From positions 1,364,001 through 1,428,000 of the forward strand of contig JAQFWX010000005.1 in assembly GCA_027605045.1 (NCBI GenBank): a stretch of DNA of 64,000 bases. The letters run 5' to 3'. This DNA comes from Phallus indusiatus. Its lineage: Eukaryota > Basidiomycota > Agaricomycetes > Phallales > Phallaceae. Under the pieces are notes generated by a model that made no database searches, was not told the origin of the DNA, and saw only the letters and a program-made list of their open reading frames with translations. This document shows positions 23,831 to 36,448 of this stretch, one piece after another; the stretch's first letter is position 1; each line of letters opens with the position of its first letter. A program made the position numbers and the translations under genes.

Positions 23831-23879
23831 AAAAAGATTGGAAGTCGAAAGTTCATTCAAGTTCTATTTGATTATTGGT

Positions 23880-24187
23880 ACTAGTAATGAAAGCCATCAA
23901 AAATAGAACGACGCGAAGTTTTGAGATGGGTAATAATGCCACAGCTACCAGAAAGAGGTTTTAGAAATACGTTCTTTGTTTATTCATCGAAACACGATTT
24001 CTATCATTCAGGACGATTATCCTATCAAGTGCTTATGCAACAAGTATTGGCGATCGGAAACAATACCCATCGACCTGATTGAGCCAGGGGCCTTACGGTA
24101 TCTGTCATTCTCAAATTAGACATCAACGGCGCATCCAGAAAATGTCAATAACTTGGCATCGAATCGGCTCTTTTCCAGAGACAATAC
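23880..24187 (+). promoter_or_regulatory. Conserved upstream block of NEF copy E (type 2)
   Basis: Same two segments as before copy C: GAAAGCCATCA..GAAATACGT at 23885-23975, and GGCGCATCCAGAAAATGTCAATAACTTGGCATCGAATCGGCTCTTTTCC at 24128-24180. Confidence 0.6.
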
Positions 24188-24285
24188 AGCTGGTGAAATA
24201 ACCTACTGATACTGAAGGCGCTGGAATCACTGGCAGCTTATAAGCTGCTTTTGCGAAAGAAGAACCAGTACACGTTCCTAGGCAG

Positions 24286-25975
24286 ATGTCCAGAGATCGT
24301 GAGTGTTTTCCAATCATAGCTTTCAATTTTTCTCTTAGTCGCTTTTCAACTCGCTAGCTCTTGACGATCTTCATGCCCGAGCAAAGGAGAGTATTAAAAA
24401 AGCTGGTGAAACTATTCTTTCACTACAACCCGCTCAGAATGATTCGGCGGTGGCACCCAAAAAGGTGGTGGAAGTGTGCTTAACCTGCGGAACGTTAGCT
24501 GTACATGTCCTTAAAGTCCTTGGCTCGATGTATCCTATGTGTTCTAATGTGGCAGACGTGCTATCAGTCAGTTGTCCATTATATTGCTCATTCACCATAC
24601 GAAATTCATATAGCATGATATTGTAGGCTGCTATTCAAATGGAACAAGGGAGAGAAGAAAATGATATTCGGATCGTCTCTGTATATATAGAATTGGTGAG
24701 TCGTGCATATGCTATTAATTTCCCTGTAGTATTAAAATCATCCATTGTTAGGCTGACTTTATATGCGAACTCAAACTTGTGGAATCTCCTACAGGTTCAA
24801 TCATAGAGCACTTCCACCAGTTGGTAATTCAACCTATGGAGGACCTCCTTCGTAGGTTTAGCGAGTTCAGTGTGTGAGTATCCATTGTTTGCCTTTTCTA
24901 CTCACATCTACAGGTCCGGCGACAGGAAATATTATGGTCCCGGTGGCACCGCTTCCCGCTTTCGTCGACTCCAAAATTTGTGCAGTGCGATTTGATTTTC
25001 CTGCCCTGTTATCAATTCACTTGCTAAGAAAAACGTCGGTTCTCAAGGGAACATACTTTCCGCTGATAAACACCGGAAAGATCTCAATGGGTTTCTTAAC
25101 GAGATCATAAATCTACGGAGGAAACTGAGTAGTCTTCTTACCGTCGGAATAGCCACAACCCTCAATAGAAACCTTCAAAAAATCATAACTAGCCAAACAT
25201 CAATTGAGAGATCTATAGGCGGGTACATTAATGTTACGGCACGAAGACCGACAATGCTGGACCGGGAAGAACTGGAAGAAATGTTTCAACGGCATTTGTC
25301 TAATTCGGCATTATCTCGCTTATTTCGGGACGAAAATCTCAGCACAGTATTGCAGTCAACACTAGATAAATGGAAGGAAATGGACAAGCAAAACAAGTGC
25401 GTTAACATGACATCGATCAGAAAAGTCCCTGGCATTCTGACAGACGAACCCGCTAGAGCGATGTTTGACCTTAAATTTAATTTCATTCTGGATAAGCTCA
25501 GTGCGGAAACTCGGTACCTCCACGATTGGCTTGAAGAACAAGTATAATTTATTTCACCGTATTAGCCTGTGCCGATTGATCATGCAATCTTCAAGGCTGA
25601 TGAAGGACCTCACAATATAATACCCGACCTGAATTTTCAAGTGAGTTTTTCTAGTCCTGGTTATTTAATTCGAAAGTGGTAACTGACACACGCTAAGAAA
25701 ATTTGGTTGCGTATGTCTTCATATTGTGAAAATTGATTATTGAATATATTTGTAACCTTCTCTTCTTTCCAGAGACGGTAAAAATTTAGATTTTACTTCG
25801 CTTACATTCTGTGACTATTTTGGGGCAGGCCGGAAAACGATCCAGTGTGAAAAGACGTCAATTTATAGATGGTAAGTATTCCAGCCTTGACAATAGTTTG
25901 GTGTTCTTCATCTCGTCACTGATCTTGATTTGCGGCGCATATTATAGGCTTGAGCCATTATTTTGCACTCGAGAT
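24286..25975 (+). pseudogene. NEF copy E, truncated after the N-domain
   Basis: Start ATG 24286 (MSRD, donor GTGAGT). The N-domain exons are present and open (PKKVVEVCLTCGTLAVHVL, EQGREENDIRI, LDREELEEMFQRHL, WKEMDKQNKCVN). The next exon (GKRSSVKRRQFIDG at about 25.86 kb) and the start of LSHYFALEM are also there. At about 25975 the sequence switches without warning to a family Y pseudogene. EF-hand, linker and FHA are absent. The switch point is also the outer end of the left inverted-repeat arm. Confidence 0.75.
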
Positions 25976-26230
25976 GAAGTAGTATGGTCTCTGGAATCTT
26001 CGCGACTGAACTAAAACGATGAGAATCCTTGAAAACATGAAGGACTTTTTACATCTTGGCTATAATGGTACCACTTGATAACCGAACAGGAAGCCAAAGG
26101 TCGGACTTGCTTACTTTCTTGAATGAACTTTTAGATGGAGAACAAATGATTATGAGTGAGGGCAGGCCGGTTGCAGCTGTTTCCACTGACAGGAATGCCT
26201 GAGTTTCTTGTAATTCGGGTCGAAAGGTAA
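25976..26230 (+). pseudogene. Family Y remnant at the left arm end
   Basis: Encodes degenerate YGLWNLRD and ILENMKDFL pieces of the family Y second exon with stops. Its inverted counterpart is at 57.03-56.78 kb, where the same pseudogene continues further upstream. Confidence 0.65.
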
Positions 26231-26265
26231 TAAAATTTCCCCGTCGCTAATTCAATTTGACCTTC

Positions 26266-26281
26266 TTTGTTTGTTTGTTTG
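26266..26281. repeat. (TTTG)4 microsatellite, left arm
   Basis: Four TTTG units. The partner site in the right arm (56701-56732) has eight CAAA units, so the microsatellite has changed length since the arms duplicated. Confidence 0.9.
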
Positions 26282-26289
26282 TATTGTTT

Positions 26290-27076
26290 CACTGAGCTCT
26301 AAATTTTAATTCAAACTCATGCTAGTGTTACAGGTCCAGCGATTTACACTATTTTAAACCATTTTCGTAGACTTGAGAGTATTTCAATTGAACAGAGACC
26401 ATAGTACATTGTTTTTCGGTGCTTCCAAGTTCCTTCGTTGTGATGATGAATGCAAACGCGGGTTTCAGTCATGCAACACATTCATTCGACCACATTAACT
26501 GAGATAGAAAGATGACAACGGTATGATCGTTCTTTTCGGTCATATTTCCGCCAACAGATTAGGCAGCTTTAATCTTATATTTAACTTGGCGGATTAAATA
26601 TAGACACCAATGGTATTCGGTCAATTTTGGGTGCTAACTCGATTCGCGGAGTTAGGTGCACACTAATGCCTGTGCCTATTGTATTACGCACTGATGATAT
26701 ATCATTTTAGGTTGATCCGACTTATGAGCATACCGCATATATGTGTATGTCCGATGTCGCACGCGTCGCTGGTACGGATTTATATTGCTTATTGTATGGA
26801 CAGCCAGTCGTATCCAACGTTCTAACACTCCTACTATCCCTTCCCTGGAAATCTCATAAGCTAAATAGAAATCCGACCGTGGACACATAATAATCCGCTC
26901 AGAGCCTGGTCTGATTGCACTGACACATATTGAGAACGTCACGGCTTGTATAACTCTCTCACTTTCGTTCTCTGAACTCCTTCTGAATGTCCTATAATCT
27001 CGAGCATCATTGCCGTTAAACTGAAGAACTTTTCTCGCTGTAAAAGCATCTTCAAGCGCGTGGACTACGAACGATC
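26290..27076. other. Intergenic, left arm
   Basis: No gene recognised on either strand; an 88-codon minus-strand frame has no domain. Contains the upstream region of the DUF6533 gene. Mirrored at about 55.9-56.7 kb. Confidence 0.45.
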
Positions 27077-28783
27077 ATGACAGACAACTCTATGACTCCC
27101 GGAACTTCGGTTACGTATGTCATTCCACTTCGTTCACGATCAGACGTTTGTCTTACCAAACCACATCGAAAGTTTTTACTTCTATTGCACTTCCGGTAAA
27201 ACGCACTTCAATCCGACCTCAATGCGGTATACGCATGCGGATGTTTTCTCAATCAAAAGTGCTCTTGTTATACCATTTTTTACTCAAATTTGACGATGAA
27301 GTTGACTTGATCTGGAGACTGCATAAATTCTCAATTCCGGCTTTTTTCTACGTTGTACTCCGTTACTTTACCTTGGTCCACACAGTCGTGGAGATCTTCA
27401 TTGTGACACAGAACCAGGTAATAAGTTATAATATATATTGAACTCAAGTTTGCTCTATAACTAAACGCAATATAACAGTTAAGCGGGAGGTACTTTGGTC
27501 CCTGATACCGTGATACACAAATATAATAACATCATTATTACCTTAACAGTCAATCCTGTAATAACGCCCTTGCAATAGCTTCGAATTTAAGAAATGCGTC
27601 ATCACTTCTATCATATATCGGATTAGAAGGTTAGTCTTATCCATTATCCCAAAATCATTACTGAACATCAATCAGGTCTTTTGATTCTACAAGCGTATTC
27701 AGTGACTCGTTTCAGATGGTTCACTGGGCTCGTTCTGGGGTCAACTTATATCTGCACGATTTCATTATTTCTTTATGGTAAACAACCAATTTTTACACGC
27801 AAAACGAATAGCTCATAAGCTCATTTTCGAAGTGTACATACAATTTCCTGGTTGCCCGCGTAATCCTTTGAGTAGCCCTGGGAATCGGTACGTCAATAAT
27901 GAGGACCTCGCGGAATACTAGTGCTAACATTTGATTGATATCAGGAGTTCGTATTCATTCAGAAACTATTTTTGTGTCGTTCTAATCAAATATCTCCGTA
28001 GTTTTAGTCGCAATCAACATCCTTACCGAGGCAATCAATGTGTTCAGCCTTGCCGCGATCCTGTATGAGCTTCGTGGCACAATCAGACTGATAGGGAGCT
28101 CGCGACGAGTTCGTACAGTGAACAATATCACGACTCTTGTTTTCTGTCAAGGCACGTATCCTCAGTTCTGCACATTTTGTCGTTGGGCACTGAGGCAACT
28201 TTTGGTTAGGAATTCTCAAGATAGGGTGAGAATTAAAAACAAAATACCTTAACAATACTCAATGACGGTGGGCTGTCGTGTTCATAAAGCTCTATAACTT
28301 GTGTTACTGTTATCGGGATAATAATCGAGATTATTTTGTCAGTAAGTGATACCATTTTTTACTCATAAGAAAAGAGCTAATCATCGAGATTTCAGCCAAT
28401 TACAGTGAGTATAGATTTCAACGGTTTGATTATAACATGGTATTACAAACCTTGTCGATTCCAGACCAATCATCAAGTATTCAATGCTCTCAGCATTATT
28501 AAAAAAGCGTAAATTAATATTTCCTTAATCCATCAACTCATGCGTCGGGTTTACCTTGTTTCACAGGCTAATCACTATTTTGATCTGCGAGTTCTTCCTT
28601 GAACTGCGCAAACAAAATAAAGCCAAACTCGAGAATATCCCAAGCTTTCCAACACTTTCCTCGAACGTGCCACACACTGTTTTACAATACGTTCATGATT
28701 CAATCGTCGCTGAGATGGGGAACAATCGTAGCAGCGGTGGGGGTGCCACTGAAGGGATGCAGTCGGATTCTGATGCAAATTGA
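27077..28783 (+). CDS. DUF6533-type multi-spanning membrane protein, left copy (frameshifted)
   Basis: The DUF6533 signature is YHFLLKFDDEVDLIW followed by a hydrophobic helix, typical of basidiomycete seven-helix-like membrane proteins of unknown function. Exons I can join in frame: 27077-27114 (MTDNSMTPGTSVT), 27173-27195, 27260-27417, an 11-nt microexon 27479-27489, 27550-27629, 27676-27777 (AYSVTRFRWFTGLVLG, second membrane segment) and 27833-27887 (YIQFPGCPRNP loop). The next exon carries VAINILTEAINVFSLAAILYEL. In it the left copy has 10 extra nt (TTCTAATCAA at about 27980) compared with the right copy, which breaks the frame. The last exon (about 28567-28783) ends in a hydrophilic GGGATEGMQSDSDAN tail. 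Further exons between 28226 and 28566 are likely. Confidence 0.65.
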
Positions 28784-29647
28784 CTGATTCTCGTTATTAG
28801 TACAACAAAGATTGAATATGGTGTACTGCAAGTTATCTTCCTGTCTATGATCGGAAGAACAAATAATAAAACCAGAAGCACCGCAATGGTAGTGGACTGG
28901 GGCATTGCTGTTGGCACTACGAAATTTTCGCGAGATCTTTTGAGCGATCCGCTCGTGAATTGCACAAACCTAACAGACAGCGGCAATTGAATTTCACCGA
29001 AAGGATTTTTGCTTGACACACTGCCACGATTCTGTGCGTCAAACTTTGAATATGGTCAAAATTAGTCTTTAAAGTTTGAGGTGATATCGCTGGGGATTTG
29101 AATAATTTCTGAATGAAAGAACACCGATTGCGCTGACAGTTTGAGTGCATAACAAGTCTTCTCTGATGGCGGATGAAGTGATGATTTTCGATTTAAGTAA
29201 TCTTTTGAACAATCGTGGGACTCGGGCGAGCAGCACGAGCGTCATCAATAGGCATCTTTCCAGAAAACGTCATAGTTCGATGTGTTTATCTTGAAATAAG
29301 GTTTTTTCCCTTGAACCTGAAGACACTGAATGCCGGAGGTATGATATATCATGACACGGCGTTCCTACGAACCACAACGCGATGTTGATGAAGTGAGAAG
29401 ATATCGTGCAATAATGTGCCAAAGCAATTGAAAAATCAGCGCGCAGCAGTCTAAAAAATCGACAGACCCGTCTGCGGAGTGTGAGAGCGCATAGCGCTAT
29501 ATTATGAAAGGAAGAATCGAGACAGATGCAACCAAAAAGGTGCTACATTATAGAAAGTAAAAGAGGTAATAGATATACTTGTCAAACCTTGTTCTATATT
29601 TGCTTGTATTGGTGTGAGGTCGAAAACCAGACATTGCTTAATCACGT
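28784..29647. other. Intergenic, left arm
   Basis: Between convergent genes. A minus-strand frame with a hydrophobic stretch (AVLLVLLFVLPII) is mirrored in the other arm, but it lies antisense to the DUF6533 gene end and I do not call it. Confidence 0.4.
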
Positions 29648-31198
29648 TTACACTTCAGAGCCATACTCCCTGATCAACATTCTAGCAAACTCGGCCCATT
29701 CTTCTCTTCCGGCTCTACCCGGCGCAGAACCAACACCACGTACAACTTCCTCGGCCTTTCCTTTACTTTCAAGCATCCTCCAAATACGTCGTAAGATATC
29801 TTTTGCTTCGTAAACTTCTAGATTCCAAGGTTCAGGATAATAATCACTGTCTTTGGGGACACCTGCTGATTCTAGAAGCTCCGTTGCGTATGTGTACTGA
29901 TCGATTGCCTCGAGGAAGACATGTATTTTCTTAGCAATAAGAGAAGGTGTGTCAAACACCTTTTTGAGGTGATCGTATCGGTTCTGTATCCAATGTTTTT
30001 CAAGAGAGAACGAGAAACGGTTCGGATTTCGGTAGAGAGATACCAGGTAGAGCGCTTGGGTCTCGAATAATGGAAAGGGAGCGACACGAATGAAGAGGCC
30101 TATGAATGCGAGTGCGGACGGATCAGCGCCCCATGGTAAACCTTGTTCAACAGGTTCCGTGATTGGCAAAATATGCCGCGTGAGTGGATAGATGCTATAC
30201 GTCGTATTGACAAGCTTAGAAGGAAGTATGTTGGATGTGAGTAAATCCCCTCCTTGTTCGAGGATTGAAGGTTTCATGAACGGGAAATCCATTTCGTAAC
30301 CCGTTGCGAGAATGGCATGGTCCAATTCCATCGATGGCGTATCTACTTTGGCATCATCGAAAGATACCGTCCCATTGTCATGGAACGCCGTAACGCGTCC
30401 ACGGGTGATGAGTATACAATCTCCTATCGTCGTTGAAGTGGGTATGGCTCCTGTCATACTGTGATATACCACGCTAGCGACTTTACACACTTCAGCTGTG
30501 ATGTCTGCTCCTGAAGGCCCACCTCCAACCACAACCACGCGTTTACCTTTATAGGGAGTTGGATTTCTGAAGTAAATGGAGTGGGTTGCTCGCGGTTCTA
30601 CTGAGGTATCCAGGGGAGGAAGCCAGTTATGCAGACCTGTTACGGCAGGGTATCGTGGTTTGGAGAAATGTCCGTTGGCGATGATTAACTTATCAAATTC
30701 ATGCGTAAGAGATGCCGGAGACTCTGAACCTAATGTCTTGACCTGAATCGTCCAAACTTGATTGGTTTCGCTCCATTTACATTTTTCAACCAACGATCGG
30801 AGTCGAATGTACTTTCGAATATCAAAATAATCCGCATAATCACGAAGATATTGTAGAATCACGTCTGCATTGGGATAAAATGGAGTGGAAGGCTTAACCG
30901 GAAAGGAACGGAAGGCCATCGTTATGTTCGGTATGTTTGTGGTTAATGCATCATATAATGGAGTATCAGGTGGATTTCCTATTGGTGGGGAAGAATACCT
31001 ACATACAACCAGAAGGTGAAAAGATGGATAACCGAGACATAGCAAGAGAACTACTTACCAAATACCACCGACGTTGTCTCGTTTTTCAAACGCAGTTACG
31101 ATCCAATCGCCATTCTTTATCTCGTCCGTATCGTTCAGGATCTTCAGAACACCAAGGCCGGCTGCACCGCCTCCAACGACACCTATTCTAATTGGCAT
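29648..31198 (-). CDS. FAD-dependent monooxygenase (FMO-like), left copy
   Basis: Two exons, 31198-31059 and 30998-29648 (59-60 nt intron, GTAAGT donor), give 496 residues. The FAD-binding Rossmann motif is GVVGGGAAGLG at the N-terminus. A second dinucleotide-binding motif, VVVVGGGPSGADI, fits the NADPH site. A DHAILATGYEMDFPF segment is the ATG-containing motif of flavin monooxygenases and N-hydroxylating enzymes. Such enzymes insert one oxygen atom of O2 into a soft nucleophile or ketone; the substrate here is unknown. No membrane anchor or signal peptide is seen. The right-arm copy at 51801-53350 differs by about a dozen residues over the second exon, with no frame break in either. Confidence 0.9.
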
Positions 31199-31825
31199 GT
31201 GGGAGTAAAGCAGGATACAAGATACATAGCTGTGGATTAATGTACACTCATTAGTTGCGAAACGACAGTGACCGTGACGCGGAAATCAAATGCCGCAAGC
31301 CCGGATTACATAAGCGATATCGATATCTTTCAATCAACAATCAACGGCCGCCGCCGACCGGGTGGTTTCTCATTTTATCTTGAGCTTGTAAAAAGGCCAC
31401 ACGTATTTGGTGACATACAAAAAATGTTACCATCTGATCTGTGTACATTCAGGAGTGCAATTCAAACTGAGGCACGTTAAAGCCCACTAAAATTTCCTAA
31501 TTAAAATGAAGGGAGAAAGGTTCCAGATACATGTACCACTCGACGCTCTCTGACGTGAGCGAACATTCGCCCGGCCCGCCATGGAACTGAAGATATTTAA
31601 GCTTTAAGCTTCAAGCTTAGCTTTAGCATTCAGAAGATCCATCTTGGGCGCGCGCATTCTCGACTCGCACTTTTCACCTCAGTCTCGACATTTCACGGAT
31701 CCTTTCCTCAGCGGTTCAAATGTCACTTAGAACGCGCATTGGAACGTGTCTTTGACTGGATCGTTTTCGTTTCGGTATTTTTTATTTCCGGTATTTGAAT
31801 ATTAGTACTAGACTACTACTAATAA
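31199..31825. other. Intergenic between divergent FAD monooxygenase and NEF copy F
   Basis: Contains AAGCTT-rich imperfect palindromes at about 31597-31626. No coding sequence recognised. Mirrored at about 51.17-51.80 kb. Confidence 0.45.
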
Positions 31826-32140
31826 TGGAAGCCATCAAAGATAGAAAGACACGGATTTTTGAAATGAGTAATACCGCCACAGCTACCAAATTGATTTTCA
31901 GAGGTACGTCCCTTGTCTATTCACCGAAACACGATTTATATCATTCCGGTAGATCATCCTATTAATTTCACTAGTACTGAAAAGCATTAGCGATCGGAAA
32001 CCACATGCAACGCATTGACTTGATGAGCAAAGAGAAAAGAATTCATTCAATATCTATCATTCTCAAATCAAAAATTTAACGGCGCATCTAGAAAATGTCA
32101 ATAATTTGGCATTGAATCGGCTCTTTTCCAGATGCAATGG
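31826..32140 (+). promoter_or_regulatory. Conserved upstream block of NEF copy F (type 2)
   Basis: ATGGAAGCCATCAAAGATAG..TTCAGAGGTACGT at 31825-31905, and GGCGCATCTAGAAAATGTCAATAATTTGGCATTGAATCGGCTCTTTTCCAGATGC at 32081-32136, about 110-165 bp before the start codon at 32248. Confidence 0.6.
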
Positions 32141-32247
32141 AGAAGTAACCTCCTGGCGCTGAAGGCGCTGGAATTGACATTGGTAGCTTATAAACTGCTC
32201 TTGTAAAAGAACTTGAAGAACCAGCACACTGCATTCCCCAAGCAGAT

Positions 32248-35200
32248 ATGCCCAGAGATTGTTAGTGTTTCGAAACATAGCGATCGATTTTCTTTAATGA
32301 CTTTTCAACTCCCTAGCTCTTGACGATCTTTATGCTCGAACAAAGGAGAGCATTAGCAAAGCTAGAGAATCTATTGCTTCACTACAGCCCGCTCAGAACG
32401 ATTTGACGATGGCATCCAAAAAGGTGGTGGAAGTGTGTTTAATTTGCGGAACGCTAGCTGTACATCTCCTCAAAACCCTTGGCCCGATGTATCCTATGTG
32501 TTCTAAGGTGGCAGATGTGCTTTCAGTCAGCTGTCCATTATATTGATTATTCACTATATGACACTTACGTAGCATGATATTGCAGGCTGCTATCCAAATG
32601 GAACAAGAGAGAGAAAAGAATGACGTTCGGATCGTCTCCGTATATATAGAATTGGTGAGTTGTGCATATGCTATTAATTCCCCTGTAGTATTGAAATTAT
32701 CCGTTGATAGGCTGAATTTATATGCGAACTCAAACTTGTGAAATCTCCTACATGTTCAATCATAAAGTGCTTTAACCAGTTGGTGATCCAACCTATGGAG
32801 AACCTCCTTCGAAGATTTAGCGAATTTAGCGGGTGAGTATCCATTATCTGTTCCATCCTATTCACCTGCAAATTTGGCTATAGAAAATATTATGGTCCTG
32901 GTGGCACCACATCCCGATTCCGTGGACTCCAGAATTTATGCAGTGCGATTTGATTTTTTCTCATCTGCCTAAATTTACTTGCTAAAAATGTCGGTTCTCA
33001 AGGGAACATACTTTCCGCGGATAAACACCGGAAAGATCTCTATGGATTTCTCAACGAAATCATAAATCTTCGGAGCCAACTGAATAATCTTCTTACCACT
33101 AAAATAACCACGGCCCTCGATAGGAACGTCTACAAAATCATAATCAGTCAAACATCAATTGAGGGTGCTATGGGCGGGTACGTTTATGTTACTGCACGAG
33201 GACCGACAATGTTGGACCGGGAAGGACTGGAACAAATACTTCAATGGCACTTGTCTGATTCGGCATTATTTGGCTTGTTTTGGAACAAAAAGGAACTCAG
33301 CATAATATTGCAGTCAACGCTAGATGGATGGAAGGAGACTGAAAAGCAAAACAAGTGCGTCAACGTTGAAAGATTTCCTGGAATTCTGACAGACGAACCC
33401 GCTAGAGCGGTGTTTGACCTTAAATTTAACCTTATTCTGGATAAACTCAGCGCGGAGACTGAGTACCGTCGCGATTGGCTCAAAGGACAAGTAATAATTC
33501 ATTCCACTGTATCAGTCTGTGCCAATTGTTCATGCAATGTTGAAGGCTGATGGACCTCATAATACGATACCCGACCCGGATTTTCGAGTGAGTTTTTCCA
33601 GTCCTGATCAATTCGAAAATGGCAACTGACGCACACTAAGAAAATTTGGCTGCGTAAGTCTTCATGATGCAAGAGTAAATTACCGAATATATGCGTGTAA
33701 CCTAATCTTCTCTTCAGAGACGGTAAAGGTTTTCGTTTGACTTTGCTTCCCTTACACTCCGTGACTATTTTGGGGCAGGCCGGACAACGATCTAGTGTGG
33801 AAAGACGACGGTTCATAGATGGTAAGTAGGCTTGATGTTCTTTGTCGCGTCACTTATCCTGATTTGCGGTGTATAGGCTTGAGCCGTTATTTTGCACTCG
33901 AAATGAAACGAGCTACGACCGTTGGCGCTGCCTGGACACTCGATATCATTTGCTCCGTTCCATGTAAGACAGACGTTAGCACTAAATAGACTTCTCACTA
34001 ATGTTGTATACTATAGATCACGATGGTCCGAGAAGTAGTCTTATTATTATTGACGTATTGCTCGCTGACAAAGTGGTGCTGTCATTTAGCCATTTGTGAT
34101 GCTATCGACAGAGGTACGATGTATTTACGGGAAACGCAACTCTCTGTCATGCTAAATGATATATTCGCCTGCCTACCCAAGATGCCAGCGGATACATTTC
34201 AATCAGCGATTTAGTCGCATTTTTGCAACGAAAACCACAAGCGCTTCGCTGGACAAACTTGCAATGGCTTGCATAGTGAGGTAGTTTCACCGGAAGGCTT
34301 GAAGTGTATTTTAAGTTTTTTTATTATTAGCTGTGCTTACGGTTGGCATGCTGATAATATCTTGTAAGTTCTCGTCCACACTTACTCGGCAGACACGTAA
34401 CCCGACGTCTCTGATATTACTGTCTTGAAAAAGTTTTTCGGAACAGCTGGATCGACTACTTGCTAAAGCACATGAGTCCAAAGCTTACTTTCGATGTTTC
34501 GAAAAACCTTTACGCATGATACAAAATGGCTTGCACCCTCTTGCTAAAAACCTTACTCCTCGGGCTGCCAAAAATATGGACGAAATGATACTCCAAAGGA
34601 GGGCCTGGATTACCCAAGGTATAAAAAACGGTCTAATAAAAAGCTCTTACCGTCTAGACCTTTCACTGGTGAGCCTGATAGCTGGTGATGACCGAGTTGA
34701 ATGGGTTCGTATCATTGTTTCTTACTGTGTATATGCTATCTTCATTTCGCAGACGCTAATATTCAAACAGTGGTTTTTTCCCACGGCCTTTGTCCTGTTT
34801 TCGTATCAAAACGATGTTCCAAGTGCAAGTAAAGACACTTCACTAAAACATTTCATCGAGGACGTCCAAACGTCCTTGAAAACTCTTTTCAAGACTTACG
34901 ATGCGCGGGCGGACGAGCTGAACAGCATTTGGCGAAGACGTCTAGGAGATACTACGAAGGCTATGAGACACTATGCCAATGGTCTTTTTGCCAATTATTT
35001 TAAGGCACGTCGTTTGGATCTCTGCCCAAGTCATTAGCAAGTTAACCGAGTGCTTATATCATATGTAGGTTCCCAACGATCCGCAGTTAATAAACAGGCC
35101 AGTGCCAAAACCAAACTTACCAAAGTGGGACATGATTCCGAATCGTTGGATCCGATGCTGTAAACCTTTTGGCCATTACAGGGATATGGAGTCCGACAAC

Positions 35201-35940
35201 ATGACATCAGATGATAGTCTTGCCGAGGAACCCTGTGTGGAGGTTCCTAGCCCTCCTAGTCCTGTTTGTGCGTTCAGCGGTCGTCCTTCTGGACATAGCC
35301 CCGGTATGGTTCCCAACCCGTGCGTTGATGCGCTTCCTGCTCAGAGCACACATCCCGCACAAAACTCATGTCCTGCTCAAAGCCCATGTCGTGCCCAGAA
35401 CCCGTGCTTTGCTCCAAACCCACATCCTGTCCAAATCCCACTTCCTGCGAGATATGCTCCACCGACTCTAGTTCTTGAGCCCCTCGACGGTTCGTTTCAA
35501 CGCAAATATTTGCGTCTAAGTCAACCAATAAGGTTAGGGAAAGAGATGGTCAGGGGTACATCTCCACTAGAGAAAAATGGGATCTTCGCTTGTGAAGCAT
35601 TGTGCACAGGACATGCAGAAGTAGGGGATGCGGGTGGTAAGGTACGTTTGAAGACCGTGAAGTCGCGATGGAGAAGGGCACTCATGCAAGTTAAGGTGTA
35701 TATTAAGGATCTAGGGAGCACGAACGGAACTTATGTTAATGGTAAACGATTGTCGCGTGAAGGAATTAGATCATTGCCCCTCGAGCTACAAAACGGGGAT
35801 ATCCTTGTGAGTGATTGAAGTCAAAAGGGGATCGCTAGCTTAGACTTTTACTCATCGTTTATTCTTAGCATTTGGGACCTGATTTTGGATCCATATGTGG
35901 AGTGACTGCACGGGTTCAAATCCTCGTAGAAGCAGTGTAA
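32248..35940 (+). CDS. NEF family copy F, short linker
   Basis: Start ATG 32248 (MPRD, donor GTTAGT). The N-domain is 32.25-33.5 kb; its long exon is open (LDREGLEQILQWHL, KQNKCVNVERFPGILTDEPAR). The EF-hand loop is DASGYISISD at about 34.19 kb, then WTNLQWLA. The helical domain is 34440-35037 with LTPRAAKNMDEMILQRRAW and TLFKTYDARADEL. The linker (35.1-35.45 kb) holds only a handful of Pro-rich units. The FHA domain (35450-35815) has LGKE instead of LGRE and CTGHAE instead of S..HA, but keeps STNGTYVNG. The last exon (35868-35940) ends VTARVQILVEAV. No frame break is seen. The changes at the two phosphate-contacting positions suggest weakened phosphothreonine binding. Confidence 0.75.
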
Positions 35941-35989
35941 TTAACAAGAAAGTAATTCAATTGTAATGAGTATTGATAAAGGCGAGAAC

Positions 35990-36448
35990 TTCTGAGTCCG
36001 AGTCGAAAAGAGCCTCGGTTCGCGGCGCCTAACGCTGATCTTTCATTCTCTTACTGCACCGCCTCACATCATTTGCATTAAGAATTCAGAAATATTCACA
36101 CTTTGATGTGGTAAGAAAAGGTCGTATACATAGATTTTACTACCAAAGGAGCATACTTCATAATCCTATGTGTCCAGGATTGTCAACAGACAGTGCCAGG
36201 CGAGGAGAAGCGGTGGTTGGATGGTGAGCGGTAGCTATACGTTTGCGTACAAATGTACCCGTCTGGCTCAAAGTAATACTCTATGAGACCAGTAAGCGCA
36301 CGTTGCAATACATACACCTAAATATGCACCCAGCTGTCATCAGGTTCCTTCTCAGTTGGTTTTTTAAAAGTTCTGAAAAGGCTTCCTGAAATGCATCCCG
36401 GAGCTTCGGTGGAGTGTTGTCTGTTGGAGTGATAGTTGAGGAAGTCAT
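35990..36448 (-). pseudogene. Family Z remnants, left arm
   Basis: ATG at 36448 (minus) opens an exon with MTSSTITPTDNTPP and FQEAFSELLKN like the 11.5 kb remnant. At the former donor it runs into a second partial Z copy (VSLIEYYFEPDGYIC-like, about 36295-36240). The remainder is degenerate, so this is a chimera of two broken Z genes. Mirrored at about 45.7-46.1 kb. Confidence 0.6.

Noticed and set aside
26676..26942. 88-codon minus-strand frame in the left arm and its mirror near 56.1 kb
   Set aside because: Not conserved in frame between the arms (the mirrored frame is interrupted) and no recognised domain.
28693..29019. Minus-strand frame with a hydrophobic helix, mirrored at 54.0-54.3 kb
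   Set aside because: Mirroring is explained by the inverted repeat; it overlaps the last exon of the DUF6533 gene antisense and has no supporting splice or domain signal.
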